A DNA stretch of 64,000 nt, from contig JAXBDG010000007.1 of NCBI GenBank assembly GCA_036320915.1, forward strand, positions 2,666,001 through 2,730,000. Direction: 5' to 3'. Both the position numbers and the translations under genes were made by a program. The DNA comes from Linnemannia elongata (taxonomy: Eukaryota; Mortierellomycota; Mortierellomycetes; Mortierellales; Mortierellaceae). Of this stretch, positions 46,534 through 58,000 are shown one piece after another (the first letter of the stretch is position 1; every line of letters starts with the position of its first letter). Under the pieces are notes generated by a model that worked only from the letters and a program-made list of their open reading frames with translations, searched no databases and was not told the DNA's origin.

Positions 46534-48726
46534 AAAATGTAGGGTGCGGGGGGGGGGGAGTTCTTAAGAGTCGACAACGACACACAATTGGGGCAATCGC
46601 ATGGCAAGTGACCTGCCATTTTTATCTGTGTCACATTGCGAAGAAGCGATGAGAAAAAAATCAATGAAGAGTCAGACAGAAGTCAAGCGAGCAACAAAAC
46701 CGCTCACACCAATTGGGTCGTTCAGCGGCTGGATTGTTGTGAGGGCAGAATGTCGCCCAATGGTCCAACAACAAACACCCAACAACAACAATGATAGGTC
46801 CTCTCAGGAACAAGAGTTACAATAACAAATGGAGATGTCCCTGGGAGAAGATCGAGGGAGAGAAAGAAGGTGAAGTTGCAATGCGCACGCAAGAACTGTT
46901 CACCCTTAGTCTGACTTGCACACACTCTTATTCAAGGCTTTTTGTTCCCTATCTTGTGCGACTTGACGCTTTGTTGTTCATCCTTGGCCTTGTTCAACAC
47001 TTCGCTGCTGTCTATGAGGGAATTTATTTTGGCCACAAACAACAACAGCGATGTAAATAAACCGAGGAAGGAACAACACGGATCAGACTGTGGTATAGTA
47101 GGGTGAGAAGAAAGGGCGAACAAAGCACCGCTACACCCATCGTGATATTCTCTTAGCAACCGAGTACTGTGCTTTCTTTCTGCTCCAGGAGTGGCGATTG
47201 GAAGGAAATAGGTCGAATGTATTGATGTATTAGTGAGTGACCCAGGTTTGGCCAGGGTATGAGATGTACATGCTCAGGTAGGAACAAAAGAAAATAAGAT
47301 AGGCGCCGGACATTATTATGCAGCACCTTGCAGCACGCGATGTGGTTCAACTAAGTGGAAGACAATACATACCACGCACGCACGCACAAACCTCTCTCCC
47401 TCTTTTGCACACCCCTGTGCAGAAAGCCGTAGATGTATGCACAAGGCCACTTGTTCTTTTTGTTTTGTTTTTGCCATGCTTACGAACAGAACATCATCTC
47501 ACGAGTCTCCTCTTCTTGCTCTTCTCCCTTCTTTCTTCATCCCTTGTGTTTATTTTCCTTCTCCTTGTCCTTCAGTGATGTCAATCTTCATCCTTTTCTT
47601 GCCATGACAAGTAGATCATTAAAAGATAGAGTCTCGACAAGGACTTTCACAAAATGAACACTCTAACGAGCCTAGACGAAGAGAATATGCGAACAAGGAA
47701 GGGAGTGGCGAGTGAGTGAGGTCAGGATTGGATATGGACAGGGCAAGGGTGTAAATGCGTTTTCGCAATTTTAGTTTCGGCAAAATCAGGGCCCGGAAAA
47801 CCCTTTTCCACAACACGCGGACAATATCCTGCACGCATGCAAATAAACTTGCACAGAAGACCAAAAAAATGCCTCGTTTCTTTTGCTATTGATCGATTGT
47901 GTACGGAACAACATAACAATAAGGTCCGCTGAAGGGTTTGATTCAAGCACTTCATCTCGCTCTTTTCCCTCTGTCTTTCTATGACCCAGGTTAAATGAGA
48001 GGGATAAACCTCCTTTCTTTCTTCATCCTTCCCTCGGCGTAGTGGCAAAAAGATATGAATGCCTTATGTTCATTAAGCATTTTGTGGAGATGAGATGACC
48101 ATCCCTCGGTTTTTCTCCACTTCTCTTACAATAGAAAAATCTCTTAGACCTTGAACACAGAAAAGTTATTGAAGGATCGATATTCGAATATCATAACAAC
48201 TATGAAGAAACTGAAAAGTTAAGCGATCGTTCTCTCGTACAACAACAATAGTGATGACAAGAACGAAAGAAAAATAAAACAGCGAATGGCAACAGGTGTC
48301 AACAATAACAATGAAATGAGCAACAACAGCGTATTAACCCGTTTTCTTTCCCTTACGAGCGACCGAACGGACTAATAACAACACAAGCAATAAACAAAGG
48401 ACAATCACCAATCGATAACAAAAACTTGAGTTGTCCGTTTAGTCATAGTCGCTAGGGGTAAGCAGGGGTTAATAACAATAGCAATAATATTGAGAGTGGG
48501 GGTGGGTTCTGCGGAGAAAAAGAAGGGGAGGCGGACAACTACGCGATGAAAGAGCACAAAAGGGAAAAGTCCTCCCGAAGACCATCCCCCTCTTCCTCCT
48601 CCCTGTCCTCAACCACTCCATATGTTTTTCCATATGTGGGTGTAGTGGTGTGAGGTTGGACATTTTTCGCCCATTTTGTATTTTGGATGTTGGGTTTTCA
48701 TTCCCCGCACAACTCACACACACGTA

Positions 48727-48729
<3 letters not shown>

Positions 48730-48762
<33 letters not shown>
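48730..48762. repeat. Poly-T tract (33 T)
   Basis: Uninterrupted T run in intergenic DNA; CA/CACACA sequence precedes it. Confidence 0.9.
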
Positions 48763-50721
48763 CTTCCTGTCGTGCATACCCCGTTCCTTTTCCTCCTCTC
48801 ATCTCATCCACCCCTGTGCCCAGTAGGATTTCGCGGTACCCTCTGTCGTGTAAGTAGTGTAAGCTTGAATACTTTAAAGTTGTAGGAGCCACTCAAAAGA
48901 AGAAAAAAGAGCGAGAGCGAACCGGTTGGTTCGCCAGGACAAAATAAAAAGGCCAAAACTAGTTTGAAGGTCCCCTGCCCGGAAAATACTATTATCGAGA
49001 GAAAGTATTAGGTAGTGCCTGGCAGAGGGGACAAGAAAAATGTGAGAGCGAACGAGCTGAACAAGCAAGCCTGGCAGAATAGTGAATAGTGTAAACCAGT
49101 AACAAAGAAAAGGCCGATGGGCGAAAGACAACAACTACAGAGAATTGTAAGGGAAGCAGGCAACCTGATCTTTGTATAGGTAGGTAGACTTTCTTGTCTG
49201 CTCCCTATTTTTTTTGTCTATGCCACACCGGCGATGGGCAAGATGGCCATTGAAAAGGTAGTGGCAAAGAAAATAAAGTAGCGGTAACACAATAACCATG
49301 AGGACAAGGATTGTCTAAAAACAGCGGAAAGAGAAAAACGCCATTAAGGAGAAAGAAAACGTGGATGTGAGAGTGTTCAGGATGACCTGCACTTCGCTGC
49401 TGGTCATCGCTGCTGGCTTCATAAAAGGGGAAGGTTAATAGAAAAGGAGGACTGGCTTTCCTCATTGACAGCATCCAACCATTGTCCATAAGTGAGAATA
49501 AAGCCAGAGGAGAAAAACAAAGGGGAGACAGAAGACTGTGACCCTTTGCCTTGTTTTGATCTTTCCACTACTCTCGAGGGTGTGTGCTCGTGTGCGAATA
49601 TAGAGCGAGTGGTGTTCCTGCGTAACATGACATAGAAGGAGAGGGAGAGAATGGACTCAAGGCACCACAGCACAGGTCAAAAAAAGGGTATAGAAAACAA
49701 ACAAACAACAAAGTAGATGTTGCGAGTAAGCTGGTTCATTATCTATCAGCAACGAAAGCTCCATCGTTTTAAACAGTGTATGAACAAACAGGGGAGACGG
49801 AGGAGTGGAATTGAGATGGAGTATGGGTGATCGATGATGTGAAGGATGGTTGTTTACCTTATTATCTCCTTGTCAGATTGAGAAAGAATGTGAGAGAGGG
49901 AGATGGACGGCAACATTGACAATGTTGATAGGAACGACAATGGCTATTGCACTGATAGCACCCAACGGGTTGTCAACAAGAGGCAACAACAATAACGACG
50001 AAGGAGTGTGTGTTTATCCACGATTGTTTATAGTTTAGATGTTATTCCAATGGGAAAAAAATCAAACAAGAAAGGGTGAGAGAGAGTGTTGTGTGTGTTC
50101 AGTTCAGGTCCAGTTGGACCCATCGCTCTCGATTTGTTTACTTCACAGCACTATGGACACACACAGAGAGAGAGAGAGTGAGAGAGGGAGAGAGAGCGGG
50201 GTGAGAGGGTGGGAGTTGGGGGTGGATGGTGCCTCTGTTTCCATTTGTGGCCAAAAGGAGAGTGAGCCATCTGGATGAATGAAAGAATGAATGGCCTGGC
50301 CCAGCCTGTTTCTTCCAGGAACAGAGACACAGGCACACATACATTTATTACCCCTCCATCCATCCACTGCAGTTTATCCCTCACTAACTCATTCATTCTT
50401 TCATTCAAACAAACATACAAAGTAAACACATCCAACCCCCCGCCTCTGTCCATTCTCTCTCTCTTTCATGAAGGGAGATATAAAGACGGCCACCTCTTCC
50501 CTTTTCTTCTTTTCCTTTCCTTTCCCCTTTGCTCACCACCACTACCATCGTCGTCGTCTTCTTCTTTCCTCCTCCCTCCTTCCTTTCCTCCTTCACCCGT
50601 TCTCTCCTTTCCTCCCTCCACTCCCTCCTCCCTTTTGTGCTTGCTCTCCCTTGTGCATTTTCATCCATACCCTACCCATATAGAATAGACAGCACGTAGA
50701 CTTGTGTCCCTGTATTCAGCC

Positions 50722-53700
50722 ATGTCTGAAAAGATCGAAGGTAATACCCCTCACTTTCATCAAAAAACAATTCACCTCTAGACAAGTAGACCAAACAAGC
50801 ACGTCAAGAGCTAGACTAGACACATCCACCTCCATCTCACATCCTTGCCTTAATTTGCCTGCAGCCAATTCCTCCTTCATACTTGTCCGTTGTCGCCCCT
50901 CACCCCTTGCTGTGAAAACCCGTCTAACACCCACATGAAATCATTTGTCCCATCCCTATTATATAGCTACACCAGTAGATGACACCCATACAAAGGGCAA
51001 GCTCGAGGTTGAAGAGGCCGAGCACCACGAGCACAAGGACGAGATCTCACCCGAGCTCGAGGCCCTTCTCCAGACCAACCCCAAGTACGGTTTGACCGAG
51101 GCCGAGGTCGCCGAGCGTTTCGCCAGATTTGGTCCCAACCAGTTGGCCGAGGTCAAACGTAACCCCTTCCTCAAGTTCCTGGGCTACTTCACCGGAGCCA
51201 TTGCCTACCTGATCGAAGTCGCCTGCATCATCTCTGCTGTCGTCAAGGATTGGCTCGATTTTGGTATCATTGTTGCCCTGTTGCTCGTCAACGCCTGTAT
51301 CGGTTTCATCGAGGAGTCCAAGGCCGAGTCCGCCTTGGATGCCCTCCGTCAGACGCTTGCTTTGAAGACCCGCTGCTGGCGCGATGGTCACTTGGTCGAG
51401 TTGGATGTTGCTGCCCTGGTTCCTGGAGACATCATTGTGTTGCGTCTCGGAGACATTGTCCCTGCCGATGGCCGTCTTCTCGGTATCGGTGCCACCGGTG
51501 AGGCCACCGAGGGTGATCTCTTGATTGACCAGTCTGCCTTGACCGGAGAGTCGCTGCCCGTGGCCAAGAACAAGGGCAAGACCGTCTACTCGTCCTCGAT
51601 CGTCAAGCAGGGCCAGCAGATGGCTGTCGTTACCAAGACTGGTGGTGACACTTTCATCGGCCGCGCCGCTAACCTCATCTCCATCACTACTGAGGAGGGT
51701 CACTTCCAGAAGATTATCAACCGTATCGGTAACTTTTTGATCCTCATCACCGTCGTCCTGGTCCTCATCATCCTCATCTACCAGCTGGTCCACTTCAAAG
51801 GCACAGAGGATGGCAAGTTCCTGACTGTTCTCGGAAAGGTCCTGGTCTTGACTGTCGCTGCCATCCCCGTCGGTCTTCCCACTGTGATGTCGGTCACCAT
51901 GGCCGTCGGTGCCAAGCAGCTCGCTGCCAAGAAGGTCATCGTCAAGCGTCTGACAGCCGTCGAAGAGATGGCCTCCGTTTCGGTCCTCTGCTCCGACAAG
52001 ACCGGAACCCTGACCCTCAACGAGTTGACTTTTGATGAGCCCTACCTGACCAACAACTACACCTCGGACGACATTCTTCTGTACTCATACCTCGCCGCCG
52101 AGGCCGGTGCCAACGATCCCATCGAGTTCGCTGTCCGCACCGCTGCCGAGGAGCAGCTCGAGATCCTCAAGAACCGCACCCACAAGCACGATGTTCCCGG
52201 CTACAAGGTCACCTCCTTCCTGCCCTTCAACCCTTCGACCAAGCTGACCCAGGCCACCATCACCCAGATCGAGACCGGTTCTTCCTTCAAGGTCGCTAAG
52301 GGTGCCCCCCAGGTTATTATCCGTCTTGTCGGTGGTGACGACGATGCCGTCCGTGCTGTCAACTCTCTTGCTAAGCGCGGTCTCCGTGCTCTGGGTGTCG
52401 CTCGCACTGTCGAGGGCAACATGGATCAATGGGAGCTGATTGGTATGATCTCCTTGATCGATCCTCCTCGCCCTGACTCTGCCGAGACTATCCGCCGCTG
52501 CAATGCCATGGGTGTCTCTGTCAAGATGATTACCGGAGACCAGCTTATTATCGCCAAGGAGGTCGCCCACCGTCTCGGTATGCAGCGTGTCATGTTGGAT
52601 GCAGGCCACTTGGTTGACTCGGACAAATCTGAAGATGAGGTCACCGAGCACGTCATCCGCGCCGACGGTTTCGCCCAGGTCATTCCCGAGCACAAGTACC
52701 GTGTCGTCGAGCTGCTCCAGAAGCGTGGTATCCTTGTCGGTATGACCGGTGATGGTGTCAATGATGCTCCCGCTCTCAAGAAGGCTAACGTCGGTATTGC
52801 TGTCCACGGATGCACGGATGCTGCGCGCTCTGCTGCCGATATTGTCTTGCTCGCACCCGGTCTGTCCACCATTGTCGATGGTCTGACCACCTCCCGTGCC
52901 ATCTTCCAGCGCATGCGTTCCTATGCCCTGTACCGAATCACCTCAACCGTCCACTTTTTGATGTTCTTCTTTGTTGTCGTCATGGCCTATGACTGGTCTC
53001 TCCCCGCCCACTTGCTCATTCTTATTTGCATTTTGAACGATCTCGCCACCCTTGTTATCTCTGTCGACAACGCCCAGGTATGTGTTCTTTCATTGATTCT
53101 TTCTTTACCATTTTCACCCTTGATCACCCCTGTGATTTCTCGTTACTACATTATTCATTGCCATTGCTCGTTGAACAATACATCCAATACTAATGATCCC
53201 TTTTTACATGAATGACCAATTAGATCTCGGCGCACCCGGACAAGTGGAGAATTGGCCAGTTGATTACAATGTCGATTGTTTTGGGACTTTGCTTGACTGC
53301 ATTGTCGTTTGCCCACTTCTACATCTTCTGGAAGCACTTCGGGTACCAGCCTGTCAATGGTGACAAATATCCCGATTCTGAGCGTCGCCTCGAGTCGATC
53401 ATGTACCTTCACATCTCGTCTGCGCCCCACTTTGTGATCTTCTCGACCCGCCTGACTGGTTACTTCTGGGAGAACTTGCCCTCGCCCTTGTTTGCTATTG
53501 TCATTATTGGTACCCAGATCATTGCTCTGTTGATGGTTATCTTTGGTGCTCTGACTCCCAAGGTCCCCGCCGGAGAGGCCATTATTGTGCTCTGCATCTC
53601 GTTCGTGTACTTTATCTTGCTGGACCAGGTCAAGGTGTGGTTGTTCAAGAAATGGAGCTTTGAGATGACGGCCACCTTTGTGCCAACGAGCGAACGCCGT

Positions 53701-53877
53701 CAAAAGCTGGCTTCCAGAAAGGCAGCCAAGATCCAGCAGGATCGCGTCTGGGACAGCATCAACGCGGTGAGAAAGATTGCGGTCATGACGGCTGTTGTCT
53801 CGAGCTTCCAGGAGAAGGAGCAGCAGGAGCAGCACCATGCTGTTGCCGGTCCCTCGACCACTGTCGAGGTCAAGTAA
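50722..53877 (+). CDS. PMA1: Plasma membrane H+-ATPase (P3A-type P-ATPase)
   Basis: Proton pump that energises the plasma membrane. Exons 50722-50740 (19 coding bases, MSEKIE), 50967-53077 and 53224-53877 give 927 residues, matching the 900-1000 of fungal Pma1. Order of motifs: N-terminal cation-ATPase domain (YGLTEAEVAERFARFGPNQL), M1-M2 (FTGAIAYLIEVACIISAV; FGIIVALLLVNACIGFIEE), actuator TGES near 200, M4 with AAIPVGLPTVMSVTMAVGA, and CSDKTGTLTLNEL with phosphorylated D350. KGAPQ in the nucleotide domain, MITGDQ and MTGDGVNDAPALKKANVGIAV (near 600) follow, then six C-terminal helices. Gly-Leu-Pro in M4 and the family motifs fit H+ rather than Ca2+ or Na+ transport. The tail is short, hydrophilic and Gln/Glu-rich; whether it is autoinhibitory as in yeast is unclear. 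The second intron splits the M7/M8-side region cleanly after DNAQ. Confidence 0.96.
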
Positions 53878-54668
53878 ACCCTCATACATACATCTTAGTT
53901 ATCTAATATCTACATATTTAAAAGTTTTCAAGCATTTTCTTTTCATTGTTTAATTCCATGATCGGTTTTTTTTGCCACGAAAAAAAACAAGCTGTGTCAG
54001 GTGATGGGTGCGAAAATCCCATAACCCCTGGACCAATCATGGGTGGTGCTTTTTTGAGACCTTGATCAGAGGAACCTGTCTTAAGGTAGCCATTACTTAA
54101 GAGATCATCCGTGTTGGTGCTTTTTTGTATGAGTTGTTGTTGTTGACAGAGGTTGAGTTATTATGTGGTTGAAGGATGTATAAGACACAGAAGTAGTGGT
54201 TGCTATGGTGAGATCAGGGGAGCCCATGGGTAGAGAGATAGAACGAGAAGTGAAGGAAAAGATAAACTGAATGCGATGATAGAGCGATAATATGATCAGT
54301 GCGAATGTCTTTTTTGAATTGCACCAATGAAGAGCTGTCCCTGAGGACAAGCCACCTGTGTCTGAGTGATTGACTGTTTGTTGAGAAGGTAGGTGTGCGT
54401 GTGTGTATCTGTGTTCTGTTCTGTACTTCTGTCTCAGCCATTCCCTCTTTTTTTTCCCTTGTCTTCGTTTGACTGTTTTGTGTGTGTGTGTGTCCCTTTT
54501 CCCCTTTCCCTTTCCCTTTTCCTTTTTCTCTCTTTGGCCCTTCCCAGTCTCAGTCCAAAGTCCAACTGTTGAACCATCTCCACTCTCTCCACTCCCTCCC
54601 ACCCTCTCCCTCTCGTACCCCTTTCATCCTTTTCATCACCACCGCTTCTTCCTTCCTTCCTTCCTTCA

Positions 54669-54670
<2 letters not shown>

Positions 54671-54721
<51 letters not shown>
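54671..54721. repeat. Poly-T tract (51 T), longest in the window
   Basis: Fifty-one uninterrupted T, about 305 bp upstream of the Ssk1 start codon. Possibly a nucleosome-excluding element; length may be inexact. Confidence 0.9.
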
Positions 54722-54810
54722 CCTCACCTCCTCCCCTCCTCTCTCTTTCTCTCCCTTAACCTTCACCTCTCCCTCACACTGGCTCTTTAACCTGACCTTG
54801 TCCTAACTTC

Positions 54811-54814
<4 letters not shown>

Positions 54815-54853
<39 letters not shown>
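54815..54853. repeat. (CT)n microsatellite
   Basis: About 19 CT dinucleotides in the leader or proximal promoter of the Ssk1 gene. Confidence 0.9.
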
Positions 54854-54855
<2 letters not shown>

Positions 54856-55026
54856 CCCTCTCTGCCGAGGTACAATAACACTTCATCAATGCTTCAACAA
54901 AACAAGAAAGAAAGAACCAAAAAAAAAAAAAAAACCAACAATCCAACAATACAGACTCATCAACCTTATACACCTCGCATTCATATATATATTAGAAAAA
55001 GAGAACCAAGAAAAGCCTTGGCGCAG

Positions 55027-58000
55027 ATGGACTCGCCGCAAGTGCCTAAGAGCACGTTGTCTCCTGCAACCACCACAAGCGATAATACCCCCGACAACAG
55101 CAAACCTACGTCAACAACAACAACAGCAACACTGCCATTATCGGACAACGACAACGGTAATGACAACTGCCACGGCAACCACAGTGTACCCAAGGAACAT
55201 ACGCCTACAACCCCCGCCGCCAATGGAGCAGCAGTACCATCTCCCTCGTCCACTAGGGCGCGATCAACCGCGTCGCGATTCAAGATGCAAAGCAGACCCG
55301 CCCAATTGATCAGGAACCTCCACGCCAACTACTTTACTCCCCCTTCCTCCTTCACAGACTGTCCTTCGTTTTCCTCTCCCGAAGCCACCACCGTCGGCAA
55401 GGTCATCCAGTCCATCCGCCATAACCTCTTTGCCTTTGGCGCCATTGTCTCCGTTGCAGGATGTGCTATCTTGATTGGACACGGGCGGACAGGACACTAT
55501 CTCCATGGATTGGGTCGCTCGGGATTATTGGCCCAGGTGGCCTATCAAGGCTTGTTCGCTGTCGCCTGCTCCTGGCAATGGCTCAAGCCAATGTGGCCGT
55601 CATCATCACCACCATCGCCGTCGTCGTCAACTAAGAGTACGGGTCATTTATCTGGAACCAGGAGCGACGACACTAGCTCGCCCCTCGACACCAAACCAGC
55701 AGAGCCCACCACCAATGCTTCAGAACCATCGATCACCAATAACAGTAAGAGTGCCACTCTTGAACAGGCTTCCACCTCGAATCCAACAGCAACAGCAGCA
55801 ACAACTACAACATCCTCGCTTCACGATACCATTTCATCATCCTCTATCTCGATATCATCCCGCTCTTCGCTCCCATACTGGATTTTGGGCTACGGCCTTT
55901 TAGGCCTCGTGGGTCTCACTCCTGCATTGTCAGCTCCCGGGTGGCACTCGCTTGTCTGGAGCCCAGCCATCATCCTCTCAACTCTCGTACCCCTCTTCCT
56001 TGCGCCTGCTCTCCTTGGCCTCGACAGGATCTCAGCAGCACTATCAGAAGACACGGACCGACACAACGCAGAGTTGGATGAACTTCAAGAACGCCACGAG
56101 ATCCTAATGGAGGCTTACCGGGACGAGAACCTGCTCAAAAAGAACATCTTGCTCGAGACAGTCGGTAAGGAGGTCCAGGATGCTGCGACTCTCGCTATCG
56201 AGACTCTGCGCCAGATGACCCCCACCAGTCTCTTCCCACCCAGCGTCTCCCGAGAACAACTCAGTCCGTGTACACTCCCCATCCCGATCACGAGCGTCCT
56301 CGGCCTGTTTACCACCATGAGGCATTTGCAGTACATTTCGAGGAATATGCAGCGCCTCTCTCGGGTCATGTTTACAGAGTACGTCCAGGGTATTGTCGAA
56401 AAGACTTCGCCTCATTACCACCGGGGCGAAAATGGCTTTGATGTAGGCGAATTCGTTCAAAGTCTAGGAGATCTCGTGTCGGCAGACGCCTCGTTAAAGG
56501 GGGTCGAATTTGTTATTTACCACTCTGAATACGGTTTGAGCCATGTGCCCATCAAAGGAAGCGAGGAAAGCTGGAGGCATGCCCTCATCAACGTAAGTTT
56601 CTTTTTTCAACAGCAAACGTGCCACCGGACCGAAACCCTCCTGTTTACTTTATGACTCTAACCTCCGCTTGTATTTTCTACTGTATTGATAGCTCATCAA
56701 AAGCATTATTGACTCTGCCAAGTCTGGTTCGACGGTTGAACTGTGCTTGGTCCTTTTTGCACTCCCACAGCCTGAGGTTGAGAAGAACAAGGTTATGGTC
56801 ACGTTTGAGATCACCTATTACCCTAATCCCGCCTCGACTTCGAACGAGGACGATCTGGCCCAACTGAACGCTCTCTTGGCGTCCAAGCTGGTCAAGGCCA
56901 TGGGCGGAGCCCTCGAGATTCAAGCCTTGGAGGACTTTGCCAAAAAGTTCATTGTCTCCGTCGAGGTCGAGATGAACCAGAGCGGATTATTACAGGATGA
57001 GAAATCCGCCTCCACCACCGCCAGTAGTACCCTCAAGTCTGGTCAGGATTCGCCATCGTCTGTCCACCCCCTGGATCCTGCTGCCAAACCAGACGAACCC
57101 TTGCAGCCAACTCCCATTCAAGGCCACCTTCAACGATTAGAAAACATGCAGACAAAGTACCCAGTGCACGAATCACAGCAGTTCTTCCAACAGCACATCA
57201 AAACGCCTCTCGTATCACCCTCTCCTCCTCCTTCTTCGCCACCATCAAAACGCGGAGCAGGAAGTCCGAAGACTTCGACTGAGCCCACAGTTCTGGAGCT
57301 GCTTCGATTCAGTCGCAAGCTTGGAGGCGTCAAGGTTGTATTGATGGCCAAAGAACACTCTGCCTTCGGTGTCCGACTCCTTGGCTACTTGAAAACGTGG
57401 GGAATCCACGTCACTACAAAGACTATCCGCGATACCGATGGCGCTGAAGGAGAAGTCGAGGGCGGATACGGGCTCATAGCAGAGGATCCACAGACACCGA
57501 CTGGCGCTACCAAGCGTACCAACTCTTCCTCATCTCTCAGCGGCAAATTATCGGACGCTTCAGGAAAAACGGACGCTACAGCAGTACCAAAGGTAGTCAG
57601 TAACCCAGCCTTCATTATGATTGACGACGACGTCAGAGTTCTTGGACAACAGATCCTCAAGTTGCAGTCCACTCCCCCGTCCCCTGGTCCAGGATCCACA
57701 ACACCCAAGGGGCGTCCTACGCACCGACGACATAAATCCATCAACTCGATCCAGCACACCAGCATCATCTATTTTACCAGCCTGCCGACCTTCAAGCAGG
57801 CCAGAGACACCATCATGCTCATCCTTGGTACCCAGATGCCTGGAATGCACTACAGCCTTGCCAACACCTTGGCTGGTCATCCGCCTAGCCAAGGACCCCT
57901 GCCCTACATCTTGGTCCTTCCCAAACCCGCAGGACCCCGACGTGTCTTGACGGCCATTCACACGGCCATCAATGTGCCCGTGCTTGATCAGACATACAGC

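Larger units (their letters stand above)
45767..50721. other. 5.0-kb gene-poor spacer upstream of the H+-ATPase
   Basis: No supported gene. Features seen are a G run at 46548-46558, a cysteine-rich minus-strand open frame at 46267-46533 (listed separately), a long T tract at 48730-48762, a (GA)n tract at 50164-50196 and a strongly pyrimidine-rich block at about 50450-50690 that is probably the H+-ATPase promoter or leader. Confidence 0.5.
53878..55026. promoter_or_regulatory. Upstream region of the Ssk1 gene with extreme poly-T and (CT)n tracts
   Basis: After the H+-ATPase 3' flank the sequence becomes pyrimidine-rich (54420-54860), with 51 T at 54671-54721 and (CT)n at 54815-54853, then a CA- and A-rich leader up to the start codon. 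An ATG at 54889 is in frame with the gene but would add 46 residues translated from A-rich leader, so it is treated as leader. A tandem GGTGCTTTTTTG pair lies near 54044 and 54116. Confidence 0.5.

Noticed and set aside
51047..52807. Long minus-strand open frames (248 and 240 codons) opposite the H+-ATPase
   Set aside because: They mirror the strongly biased codons of the sense gene, which depletes stop codons on the other strand; no family resemblance.
54889..55026. Upstream in-frame ATG for SSK1
   Set aside because: Would add a Lys/Asn-rich peptide encoded by an A-rich leader; kept as an alternative only.
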